A DNA stretch of 64,000 nucleotides from Streptomyces sp. HUAS ZL42. GTDB lineage: Bacteria > Actinomycetota > Actinomycetes > Streptomycetales > Streptomycetaceae. The notes under the pieces are model-generated. The model searched no databases. It saw only the letters and a list, made by a program, of their open reading frames with translations, and had not been told where the DNA came from. Every line of letters starts with the position of its first letter. Position 1 is the first letter of the stretch. The position numbers and the translations under genes are program-made. The stretch covers positions 8,653,001-8,717,000 of the forward strand of contig NZ_CP160403.1 of NCBI RefSeq assembly GCF_040782645.1. The letters are read 5' to 3'. This document shows, one piece after another, positions 34,635 through 42,188 of this stretch.

Positions 34635-34976
34635 GTGCGCGGCCTGCCGGAGGGCGCGCCGTCGTCCGTCACGCAGGTCAACACGGTGTGGCTCGTCGGA
34701 CGCCACGGGACGCGGTCGGTGAGCGTGCCCGCCGAGGACGCGGTACGGATGGACCGGCTGGTCGACATCATGGCGGCCGGGGCGCGGTGTCCGCACGACG
34801 CGCTGAACGACGGGGTGCACCGGCACCTGCTGCTTCCGCTGCTGTCGTGGGCCCGGCGCCACCACGACGACGCCCGCACCGACGGGTCGATGAGCGACGA
34901 CGTGGTGGACGCGCCCGGAACGAAGTCACTCTCGGCTGCGCCGGCCCAGCCGGTCGTGCGAGGCGTTCACGCCTGA
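34635..34976 (+). CDS. Short hypothetical frame, possibly a gene fragment
   Basis: A 113-codon frame from GTG 34635 with the strong G/C third-position bias of real Streptomyces genes throughout, unlike the other frames here. The product contains VTQVNTVWLVGRHGTRSVSV and VRMDRLVDIMAAGARCPHDA; I do not recognise a family. The biased frame continues upstream of the GTG without a better start, so this may be the 3' remnant of a longer gene. Its last ten bases overlap the convergent SRPBCC gene. Confidence 0.4.
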   Translation: MRGLPEGAPSSVTQVNTVWLVGRHGTRSVSVPAEDAVRMDRLVDIMAAGARCPHDALNDGVHRHLLLPLLSWARRHHDDARTDGSMSDDVVDAPGTKSLSAAPAQPVVRGVHA

Positions 34977-35512
34977 ATCGGCTGGACGACTTCTTCAGCC
35001 AGCGCCTTGAGTCCGCGCAAGGTGGTTTCCATGTTGGTGCGGAGCTCGGCGATCCGGAAGGCCAGGATCTCTCCCTCCGGCTCCGGTGCGCGCTCGATGG
35101 CCAGGCTGACCCCGGAGCGGCCCGGTCCGATGCGGGCGAAGTGCCGCAGCCTGGTGCCGGTCCCCTCGGGCTCGAGTTCGAAGCGCCAGGTGGCCAGGGG
35201 CTTCGCGGGGTCCGGGACCGGGTCGCCGTACCGGCCGTCCGGGTCCACGACCGCCCAGGCGAACACCCGCTGCTCCGCCAGGGCGACGACGTGCGAGACG
35301 GTCCGCCATTCGCCGATCAGCCGATGGCGGTTGTACCCGGCGAAACAGGCTCCCACCGCAGGCCCCTCGACGCCGTCGAGCCATTCCGCACGCTGCAGTT
35401 CAGGGCTGAGGCGGGCCGGCAGACCGATGTCCGTCACCAGGTCCCACACCCGCGAGGGAGGCGCCTCGACATGGACGTCACAGCAGACCCTCGGCCCGTC
35501 GGCATACCGCAC
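34967..35512 (-). CDS. SRPBCC-fold protein (polyketide cyclase/dehydrase-like)
   Basis: A 181-residue START/Bet v1-like protein with a helix-grip fold: CDVHVEAPPSRVWDLVTDIG starts the cavity, LSPELQRAEWLDG and RTVSHVVALAEQRVFAWAVV are the central strands, and a long C-terminal helix (LAFRIAELRTNMETTLRGLK) closes it. These bind hydrophobic or aromatic ligands. It is divergent from the DUF35-CaiB-GcdH operon. A scrambled second copy lies downstream of that operon at 38777, so this protein has been duplicated around the locus. Confidence 0.85.
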   Translation of the reverse strand: MRYADGPRVCCDVHVEAPPSRVWDLVTDIGLPARLSPELQRAEWLDGVEGPAVGACFAGYNRHRLIGEWRTVSHVVALAEQRVFAWAVVDPDGRYGDPVPDPAKPLATWRFELEPEGTGTRLRHFARIGPGRSGVSLAIERAPEPEGEILAFRIAELRTNMETTLRGLKALAEEVVQPIQA

Positions 35513-35595
35513 GCTGTCCCTCCCTCATGGTCCGGACCGGACGGCCTGGAATGAGAGTAGCGCCGGGAACCAGCTCTGACCTCAGTGAATGGAAC

Positions 35596-35656
35596 GCATT
35601 CCGCGTACAAAGATGCGTGAGCTCGTCGTTGACCGGCGATCCGCGGCAGGGCCAGG
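35596..35656. promoter_or_regulatory. Conserved 60-base motif, copy A
   Basis: The block containing CCGCGTACAAAGATGCGTG, TCGTCGTTGACCGGC and GCAGGGCCA recurs with few changes at 44526-44586. Copy A lies between the SRPBCC gene and the DUF35 operon. It also carries ACGCAT-N13-ATGCGT. A shared regulator (perhaps the LysR at 44828) is inferred. Confidence 0.65.
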
Positions 35657-35722
35657 GTGGTCGGGCCAGATCGAATTCCGATCACCCCGTTCCGGTCACC
35701 GAACTGAGTGCAGGAGGCCGTG

Positions 35723-36103
35723 ATGCTCCAGACGGACACCCGTGAGCACACCGAGTTCCGGGAGGACCAGGCCGGCGACCTGTTCTTCCAGCGCTGCCGC
35801 TGGTGCGGCACCCCGGCCTATCGCCGATCGTTCTGCCGTGCCTGCGGGTCCACGGCCTTCGAACGGGAACGCAGCGCGGGCGTCGGGGTCGTCGTCCGTC
35901 GCAACGGCCACGCCCCGCACAGCACCTGGTTCGTGGCGATGGACGAGGGCTTCAACCTGGTCTGCCAGATCACCAGGACGGCGCCGGTCGCGGTGGCGAT
36001 CGGAGCGAGGGTGCGTGTCGTACGTACCAGCGCCCCCCTGGGGGCAGGCCTTCCCGTCGTCGAACTCACGCACCCCTCACCACCGGTGGAGCGTTGGTGG
36101 TGA
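35723..36103 (+). CDS. Zn-ribbon/OB-fold (DUF35-type) protein
   Basis: A 126-residue protein with a rubredoxin-like zinc ribbon (C-x2-C in RCRWCGTPAYRRS and C-x2-C in FCRACGST, about residues 27-45) followed by an OB fold (GVGVVVRRNGHAPH to RVRVVRTSAP). DUF35 proteins are partners of thiolases or acyl-CoA enzymes and bring acyl-CoA substrates to them. AGGAGG precedes ATG 35723. It heads an operon with a CoA-transferase and an acyl-CoA dehydrogenase, in line with acyl-CoA chemistry. Confidence 0.85.
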   Translation: MLQTDTREHTEFREDQAGDLFFQRCRWCGTPAYRRSFCRACGSTAFERERSAGVGVVVRRNGHAPHSTWFVAMDEGFNLVCQITRTAPVAVAIGARVRVVRTSAPLGAGLPVVELTHPSPPVERWW

Positions 36104-36155
36104 GGGAGACGGCTCAGCCGGAGCCAGTGGGCGGGACGATGAGAGAGGAGGGTGC

Positions 36156-37391
36156 ATGAGCACCCACCAGAAAGGGCCGGGCGGCGTTCTCGGCGGAGCG
36201 GGGCGCGGCGCGCTGGACGGTCTGCGCATCGCCGACTTCTCCCGGGTTCTCGCGGGGCCCTATGCCACCATGCTCCTCGCCGACCTCGGCGCCGACGTGG
36301 TGAAGGTGGAGCGTCCGGGCGTCGGGGACGACACACGGGCCTGGCACCCTCCGGCGGATCACGACGGCACGTCGACGTATTTCCTGAGCGTCAACCGGAA
36401 CAAGAGATCCGTCGTCCTGGACCTGACGACCGAGACCGGCCGCGGGCAGGCCCATGCCCTGGTCGCCGAGTCCGACGTGCTGGTGGAGAACTTCCGTCCC
36501 GGCACGATGGAGCGGCTGGGTCTCGGCTATCGCGAACTCCGCGCCCGGCATCCGGAGTTGATCTACTGCTCGATCAGCGGCTTCGGTAGCGGTGCGGGCG
36601 CGGCGATTCCCGGATACGACCTGCTCGTGCAGGCCGTCGGCGGTCTGATGAGCGTGACCGGGGACGCGGCCGGGGAGCCGATGAAGGCGGGCGTGGCCCT
36701 GGTCGACGTGGTCACCGGCCTGCACGCCTCGCTCGGCATCCTGGCCGCCCTCCGGCACCGGGACGCCACGGGGGAGGGACAGCACGTGGAGGTCAACCTG
36801 CTCGCGTCGCTGTTGTCTGCCATGGTCAACCAGGCGTCGGCGTTCGCCGTCGCCGGTGTCGTCCCGGGGCGCCTGGGCAACGCGCACCCGAGCATCGCCC
36901 CGTACGAGACCTTCCCGACCGCCGATCGTCCGATCGCGCTCGCGGTGGGCAACGACCGCCAGTTCGCGGCGCTCGCCGAGGTCGTCGGGGATCCCGGTCT
37001 CGCGCTGGACAACCGTTTCCGCACCAATGGCGACCGGGTCGCCCACCGCGGCGAGCTGCGGGACGTCCTGACCGAGCGGCTGGGCGCCGGCGGAGCCGAC
37101 CACTGGGCGGGCGTCCTGCTGGCCGCGGGAGTGCCCGCCGGACCCGTCAACGCCCTGGACGAGGCGTTCGCGTTCGCCCAGGGGCTCGGCCTTCCCGGCA
37201 TCGTCGACATCCCCGCCACCGCGGCCGACGGAGCAGCCGGCAGGCCCTTCCGCCAGGTCGCGAACCCCATCACGCTGAGTGAGACACCCGCGCGGTACCA
37301 CCTGCCCCCGCCGCGCCTGGGCCAGCACACCGCGGAGATTCTTCCCCGCCTGTCCGACCACGCCTCAGAGCGAGAGGGAGCGATCACGTGA
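36156..37391 (+). CDS. Class III CoA-transferase (CaiB/BaiF family)
   Basis: A 411-residue family III CoA-transferase. LRIADFSRVLAGPYATMLLADLGADVVKVE is the hallmark N-terminus (given here as LRIADFSRVLAGP and DLGADVVKVE). The catalytic Asp is in PGYDLLVQAVGGLMS (Asp of GYD), and VALVDVVTGLHASLGILAAL follows. The enzyme swaps CoA between a donor such as succinyl-CoA and an acid. Directly before a glutaryl-CoA-dehydrogenase-like gene, succinyl-CoA:glutarate CoA-transferase is a reasonable guess. GAGAGGAGG supports ATG 36156. Confidence 0.9.
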   Translation: MSTHQKGPGGVLGGAGRGALDGLRIADFSRVLAGPYATMLLADLGADVVKVERPGVGDDTRAWHPPADHDGTSTYFLSVNRNKRSVVLDLTTETGRGQAHALVAESDVLVENFRPGTMERLGLGYRELRARHPELIYCSISGFGSGAGAAIPGYDLLVQAVGGLMSVTGDAAGEPMKAGVALVDVVTGLHASLGILAALRHRDATGEGQHVEVNLLASLLSAMVNQASAFAVAGVVPGRLGNAHPSIAPYETFPTADRPIALAVGNDRQFAALAEVVGDPGLALDNRFRTNGDRVAHRGELRDVLTERLGAGGADHWAGVLLAAGVPAGPVNALDEAFAFAQGLGLPGIVDIPATAADGAAGRPFRQVANPITLSETPARYHLPPPRLGQHTAEILPRLSDHASEREGAIT

Positions 37392-37449
37392 CCGTTCCCC
37401 ACACCATCACCACGACCGAACCGACCACTTCGACCACCAGGAGCGCATG

Positions 37450-38625
37450 ATGAGCCGCAAGCCGCTGAAGGACCCCCTCGACCTGCTCGACTTCTCCTCC
37501 GCCCTCAGCGACGAGGAGCGCGAGATCCAGGCCACCGTCGCCAAGTTCCTCGAGGACCGGGTGCGCCCGCACATCGGCGAGTGGTTCGAGAACGCGCATT
37601 TCGCCCGCGAACTCGCCCCGGAGCTCGGCAAGTTGGGCGTGCTCGGCATGCACCTCGAAGGGTACGGCTGCGCAGGGACGAACGCCGTCGGTTACGGCCT
37701 GGCCTGTCTGGAGCTGGAGGCGGCGGACTCCGGTTTCCGCAGCTTCGTCTCCGTGCAGGGCTCGCTGTCGATGTTCTCCATCTGGAAGTGGGGCTCGGAG
37801 GAGCAGAAGCAGGAGTGGCTGCCCCGGCTCGCCGCCGGTGAGGCCATCGGCTGCTTCGGCCTGACCGAGCCCGACTTCGGCAGCAACCCCTCCGGGATGC
37901 GCACCAGGGCCGTGCGCGACGGCGACGACTGGATCCTGAACGGCTCCAAGATGTGGATCACCAACGGTGGCATCGCCGACGTGGCCACCGTCTGGGCGCA
38001 GACCGAGGACGGCATCCGCGGCTTCCTGGTACCCCGCGGGACGCCCGGCTTCACCACGCAGGACATCAAGCAGAAGATGTCGCTGCGCGCCTCCATCACC
38101 TCGGAGCTGTACTTCGACAACGTACGGCTGCCCGACTCGGCGCGGCTGCCGCTCGCGGAGGGCCTGCGCGGCCCGCTGTCCTGCCTGAACGAAGCCCGCT
38201 TCGGCATCCTGTTCGGCGCGGTCGGCGCGGCGCGCGACTCGCTCCAGGCGGCCATCCAGTACGCCGACTCCCGGGTGCAGTTCGACAAGCCGATCAGCGC
38301 CTTCCAGCTCACCCAGAAGAAGCTGGCCGACATGACTGTCTCGGTGGGCGCGGCCGCACTGCTCGCCCTGCACCTGGGCCGCTTGAAGGACGAGCACCGC
38401 ATCCGCCCCGAACAGATCAGCGTGGGCAAGCTCAACAACGTCCGGGAAGCGATCGCCGTCGCGCGGGAGTGCCGCAGCATCCTGGGGGCCAACGGCATCT
38501 CCGTGGAGTACTCGCCACTGCGCCACGCCAACAACCTCGAGTCCGTCCTGACCTACGAGGGCACCAACGAGATGCACACGCTGGTCGTCGGTCAGGCGAT
38601 CACCGGGTATCCCGCGTTCCGCTGA
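37450..38625 (+). CDS. Acyl-CoA dehydrogenase, glutaryl-CoA dehydrogenase-like
   Basis: A 391-residue FAD acyl-CoA dehydrogenase closest to GcdH. CFGLTEPDFGSNPSGMRTRA (flavin/substrate loop), KMWITNGGIAD, LNEARFGILFGAVGAARDSL and the ending NNLESVLTYEGTNEMHTLVV, with the catalytic Glu in YEGT, match the glutaryl-CoA branch. That branch oxidises and decarboxylates glutaryl-CoA to crotonyl-CoA, or in related enzymes only dehydrogenates. ATG 37450 has AGGAG seven bases upstream (37447 is in frame too). It follows the CoA-transferase, and the remnant of an electron-acceptor gene etfB stands right after it. Confidence 0.9.
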   Translation: MSRKPLKDPLDLLDFSSALSDEEREIQATVAKFLEDRVRPHIGEWFENAHFARELAPELGKLGVLGMHLEGYGCAGTNAVGYGLACLELEAADSGFRSFVSVQGSLSMFSIWKWGSEEQKQEWLPRLAAGEAIGCFGLTEPDFGSNPSGMRTRAVRDGDDWILNGSKMWITNGGIADVATVWAQTEDGIRGFLVPRGTPGFTTQDIKQKMSLRASITSELYFDNVRLPDSARLPLAEGLRGPLSCLNEARFGILFGAVGAARDSLQAAIQYADSRVQFDKPISAFQLTQKKLADMTVSVGAAALLALHLGRLKDEHRIRPEQISVGKLNNVREAIAVARECRSILGANGISVEYSPLRHANNLESVLTYEGTNEMHTLVVGQAITGYPAFR

Positions 38626-38654
38626 CCACTCCGGCCGAAAGAAGAAGGACGACA

Positions 38655-38763
38655 GTGAACATCGTCGTACTCGTCAAGCAGGTCCCGGACACCGGTGCCG
38701 AACGCACCCTGTCCACCGACGACGCGGTTCACTGGGCGCCGATTTCGAGGTCCGGGCCGTCGG
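38655..38763 (+). pseudogene. Truncated etfB-like remnant
   Basis: GTG 38655 opens the unmistakable ETF-beta N-terminus NIVVLVKQVPDTGAERTL plus a few residues, then the similarity stops at about base 38735 and a TGA follows at 38778. The normal gene has about 260 codons. A complete etfBA probably once followed the GcdH-like gene and was deleted. The GTG still carries its ribosome site. Confidence 0.85.
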
Positions 38764-38776
38764 CCGTTGCGGCCTG

Positions 38777-39350
38777 GTGACGAACATCGGTCGGCCGGTC
38801 CGTCTGAGCCCTGAACTGCAGCGTGTGCAACGGCTCGAAGGTGCGGAGGGGCAGGAGCGGGCGGCGCGTTTCGCCACTGGTCGGTGGCCGGCTGACGGTC
38901 TTGCACGTCGTCGGGCTGGAGGAGCAGCGGGTGTTCGGCCGGGCCGTCGGCGATCCCGGCGGCCGGTCGGGCGACCCCTGCCCCGGAGCCGGCGAGGCCT
39001 TCGGCGACCTGGCGCGGAGCTCGAGCGGGAGGGTCCGGCCCTGCCGTCGACGGCGACGCCGGCACGCCGGAGCGGGAGGGGGCGATCGTGGCCTTCCGCC
39101 TTGCCGAGTTCCGCATGAACCTCGAAGCGACCTTGCGCGGCATCGAGGCGCTCGCCGTGGTGGCCGGCTGACGGTCTTGCACGTCGTCGGGCTGGAGGAG
39201 CAGCGGGTGTTCGGCCGGGCCGTCGGCGATCCCGGCGGCCGGTCGGGCGACCCTGCCCCGGAGCGAAGCCCCTGGGAGCTCGAGCGGGGAAGGGGCCGGC
39301 AGCAGACTGCGGCAGTTCGCCCGAACGGGGCCGGGCCGCTCCGAGCCCAG
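38777..39350 (+). pseudogene. Scrambled SRPBCC pseudogene
   Basis: Pieces of a homolog of the SRPBCC gene at 34967 appear in order but in different frames: NIGRPVRLSPELQRVQRL (38780 on), LTVLHVVGLEEQRVFGRAV (38890 on) and the C-terminal helix VAFRLAEFRMNLEATLRGIE ending at TGA 39169. The middle part is then repeated (39159-39264), followed by another lost piece, SRLRQFARTGPGRS (to about 39340). Frameshifts and the duplication make it non-functional. Confidence 0.8.
38883..39264 (+). repeat. 107-base direct repeat inside the SRPBCC pseudogene
   Basis: 38883-38989 and 39159-39264 are the same sequence except for one C missing from the run at 39250-39253. The copies are 276 bases apart and both start GGTGGCCGGCTGACGGTC. 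The near identity shows that the duplication is recent compared with the decay of the gene. Confidence 0.9.
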
Positions 39351-39398
39351 CCAGTTACAGACAGGCAAACGACACCTCGACGAAGCGGTGATGTACCC

Positions 39399-40016
39399 AT
39401 GCCCACCGAACACGCCTGCCAGTCCGCGGCCGAGTTCGCCGCACAGCACCTCAACTCGCTGCGCCCCTTCCTGCGACCCGGTCATGCGCACGGAGGAGGG
39501 ACGGGCGGTGTCGGCGACTGGCCGCTGGGCGCCTCGGCCCTGCTCGTCGTACTCGCCGGTCTCCAGGCCGATCGACCCGGTGAACTGACGCTCTGGCACG
39601 CCCGTGTCGGCGATCAGATCCGTGAAGCCCTCGGCCCGCCCGCCGCCGGGACCGAGGGACTCCGGCCGGGGCGGCAGGCACGCGGATGGGAGGCTTTGGC
39701 CCTCGTGCAGCACAAGGCACAGGAGCTGCTCACCGACCTGGCCGACGGCAGCCGCCTGGGCCGGCCGGGCGAGCTGTCCGGACAGCTGGCACTGGTGGAG
39801 GACGCGTTCGCCGGGGCCCTGAGGCGGATGGCCGTCCCGGAGGAGGCATCGGTGCGATGTGCCAAGGGGCTTGCGGAGGCCGCCGGTTCACTGTTCGGCC
39901 TGCGCCCGTCCGCGCCCCCGCCCACGTCACCCCGCCCCACCCCGCCTCCGCCCGCGGCCCGCCCGGCCATGGAACCTCCTCTCCCGCCGGACCTGACCGC
40001 GAGCATCCTGTTCTAG
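39399..40016 (+). CDS. Hypothetical protein
   Basis: A 205-residue protein with normal codon bias and no family I recognise. Residues 1-130 are predicted mostly helical (SAAEFAAQHLNSLRPFL, ALLVVLAGLQADRPGEL, LVEDAFAGALRRMAVPE); the last 45 residues are proline-rich (SAPPPTSPRPTPPPPAARPA), ending ASILF. No signal or transmembrane segment is convincing. ATG 39399 has no clear ribosome site. It sits between the decayed genes and the convergent flavin reductase. Confidence 0.6.
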   Translation: MPTEHACQSAAEFAAQHLNSLRPFLRPGHAHGGGTGGVGDWPLGASALLVVLAGLQADRPGELTLWHARVGDQIREALGPPAAGTEGLRPGRQARGWEALALVQHKAQELLTDLADGSRLGRPGELSGQLALVEDAFAGALRRMAVPEEASVRCAKGLAEAAGSLFGLRPSAPPPTSPRPTPPPPAARPAMEPPLPPDLTASILF

Positions 40017-40095
40017 CTTGGTCTTCGGCCTGTGCGGTGGAGGCGTGCGGCGACCGTGCAGGGAGGGGGCCGGACCCTCGGTAGCCGCTATCGGC

Positions 40096-40593
40096 TCAGC
40101 ACGCGGCCAGACGCCGGAACCGGCTGCCGTGGAACACCAGCGGGGCCCGGTCGGGTTCGGCCCTCAGGCCGCGGATCTCCAGCAGGACGATCGTGTGGTC
40201 GCCTCCGGGGAACTCGGAGTGGATCGCGCAGTCCAGCCAGAGGTTCGCACCGTGGACGTACACGCTGCCGTCCTCGCCGGCCGCCCAGTCGACGTCCGCG
40301 AACCGGTCTCCGTCCCTGGCGGCCAGCGAACGGCAGACCGGATCCTGCCCCTCGGCCAGCACGCTCAGGCCCAGGCGGTTCTGCTTCCGCAGCCTCGGCC
40401 AGGTGGACGAGGTGTCCTGGACGCAGACCGACACCAGCGCCGGCTCGAGGGAGACCGGGGTGAATGTGCTCGCGGCCATGCCCACCGGCGAACCGGAATC
40501 AAGTGCGCACAGGGCTGTCACCCCGGACGGGAAGCAGCCGAACGCCTGGCGCAGCAGGGCGGGATCCGTCGGTGTCGCGACGAGCGGGCTCAT
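40096..40593 (-). CDS. Flavin reductase (HpaC/HsaB-like component)
   Basis: A 165-residue split-barrel flavin:NAD(P)H reductase. Family landmarks are FGCFPSGVTALCAL, GMAASTFTPVSLEPALVSVC (flavin-binding strand and loop), LGLSVLAEGQD and GGDHTIVLLEIRGL (GDH loop), then APLVFHGSRFRRL. Its ATG overlaps the stop of the upstream monooxygenase gene by four bases, so the two are coupled. It is the reductase component supplying reduced flavin to that oxygenase. Confidence 0.9.
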   Translation of the reverse strand: MSPLVATPTDPALLRQAFGCFPSGVTALCALDSGSPVGMAASTFTPVSLEPALVSVCVQDTSSTWPRLRKQNRLGLSVLAEGQDPVCRSLAARDGDRFADVDWAAGEDGSVYVHGANLWLDCAIHSEFPGGDHTIVLLEIRGLRAEPDRAPLVFHGSRFRRLAAC

Positions 40594-41771
40594 CGGGCCT
40601 CTTCCTGACCCGACAGGACGGCGCCCAGACGCCGCAGCGAGCCGTTGTTGCCGGCCACGTGCTGGGAGACGCAGCGGACGTCCCGCCAGCGACGCTGCAT
40701 CGGGTTGGAGCTGTAGAGCCCCGAGCTGCCCGACAGCGTCATGATCTCGTTGAGGATCCGGATGCCCTCGTGATGGATGTGCTGGTGACCGCCGGTGTAG
40801 CTGAACCATTCGGCAGGGGCGGGCTCCTCGCCCGCGAGTGCCCGGTCCATGACGGCGCGGCCGGTCTGCTCCAACAGGGCGCTCAGTGCCGCCGTGCGCA
40901 GGTGCAGCTCGGCGAACTTCTCCTGGAACACCGGGTCCTGACCCACGACCACCCCGGGGTTGAACGCCGGCCGCTTGGTGGCGGCCAGTTCGGCGAGGTC
41001 GCCGAGCGCACCCTCCAGGCAGCCGATGATGACGGCGTCGTGCGAGGCACCGGTGGCGGTGTACGGCAGGTCGTAGAAGGGAGCGGGGATGTTGTTGCCG
41101 CCCATCAGCGGGCCCGTGAAGTGCTCGGGAACGAAGACGTCGTCCATCGTGAAGTCGGTGCTCTGCGTGGCACGCAGGCCCACCGCGTCCCAGGTGTCGA
41201 GGAAGGTCACCTGCTCGGGGCGGATCAGCGCGACGCGCATGTCCGGGCGGCCGTCCGGCAGCGCGGGCACGCCCTCGACGACGAAGCCCGCGAGCATCCA
41301 GTCCGGGGTGAACGAGCCACTGGCCAGCGGCCAGCGGCCGCTGATCCGGTAGCCGCCCTCCACCGGGGTCGCCTTTCCCTTGGGGGCGATGGCACCACGC
41401 AGCATCAGGTCGGCGCCGTCGCCGAAGACCTCCTTCTCGAGCGTCTCCTGGGGCAGCGACCGTACGAAGAACCAGGCCATCGATGCTGCCTGAACGGTCC
41501 AGCCGGCCGAACCGTCGGCCCGAGAGATCTCCTGGACCACCCGAGCGGCCTCCACCAGGTCGAGCTGCTCACCGCCCCAGGCCCTGGGCAGTGCCATCCG
41601 GAACACACCAGCCTCGCGCAGAGCGGCGATGATCTCCGCGGGGACTGCCCGGGCCGCCTCGGCCTCTGCGGAGCGCGCCGAGATCTCGGGCAGGTGCGCA
41701 CGGATGCGGCCGAGCACGCTGTCGTGGGTTTCCCGGTCCTGGGACGGGGTGGGCTTGAGCAATGTCGTCAT
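40590..41771 (-). CDS. Acyl-CoA-dehydrogenase-fold flavin monooxygenase (oxygenase component)
   Basis: A 393-residue protein of the acyl-CoA dehydrogenase superfamily, in the HsaA/C2-HPAH-type branch that uses reduced flavin and oxygen to hydroxylate phenols rather than to dehydrogenate acyl-CoA. Landmarks: REAGVFRMALPRAWGGEQLD, SRADGSAGWTVQAASMAW, GGYRISGRWPLASGS, LDTWDAVGLRATQSTDF and the ending SSGLYSSNPMQRRWRDV. The catalytic Glu of true acyl-CoA dehydrogenases is not apparent. ATG 41771 has AAGGA upstream. Coupled to a flavin reductase and divergent from an AraC regulator, it probably makes a catechol from a phenolic substrate. Confidence 0.88.
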   Translation of the reverse strand: MTTLLKPTPSQDRETHDSVLGRIRAHLPEISARSAEAEAARAVPAEIIAALREAGVFRMALPRAWGGEQLDLVEAARVVQEISRADGSAGWTVQAASMAWFFVRSLPQETLEKEVFGDGADLMLRGAIAPKGKATPVEGGYRISGRWPLASGSFTPDWMLAGFVVEGVPALPDGRPDMRVALIRPEQVTFLDTWDAVGLRATQSTDFTMDDVFVPEHFTGPLMGGNNIPAPFYDLPYTATGASHDAVIIGCLEGALGDLAELAATKRPAFNPGVVVGQDPVFQEKFAELHLRTAALSALLEQTGRAVMDRALAGEEPAPAEWFSYTGGHQHIHHEGIRILNEIMTLSGSSGLYSSNPMQRRWRDVRCVSQHVAGNNGSLRRLGAVLSGQEEAR

Positions 41772-42188
41772 GATCGATCCTTGGGGAATGCCCCGGTCCG
41801 GGAGGACCCGGCGCGGCTGGCGGGTGATTGCCTCAACGGCTCGAGGAGAACGGCCGCCCGGTCCTCCGGGACGCTCCCGACCGAGGACGCGGCAGCGAGG
41901 TTCGGGCCTGGGCCGTACGGGGTCGTGTCGTGCTCGTCCTGCACGGACCCCGGCCGATGCCTCCTCGTCACTGCCCGAATGATGTGGGCAGAGGCACACG
42001 TCCCGCTTGTGTCCGGGAGCACAGGCATTTTGCTTGGCTGAGCACCGCTCCAGGGCGACAGTGGTGGGCAAGAGATCGGTCGCAGAGGCCGTTTGCGGAT
42101 CGCCCGGGGTGACCTAGACTCCCTCGCCAGGAGGACGGCCGTGCGAGCCCGTCTCCTCGGGGGCCGGATGCGCCAGGAGGAGGGCCGC
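41772..42188. promoter_or_regulatory. Divergent regulatory region of the monooxygenase and AraC genes
   Basis: 417 bases without a gene. It must hold the promoters of both operons. The only feature I can point to is an imperfect TGTG-N8-CACA near 42010-42025 beside an AT-richer ATTTTGCTTGG. The last bases hold AGGAGGAGGG, the ribosome site of the AraC gene. Confidence 0.4.
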
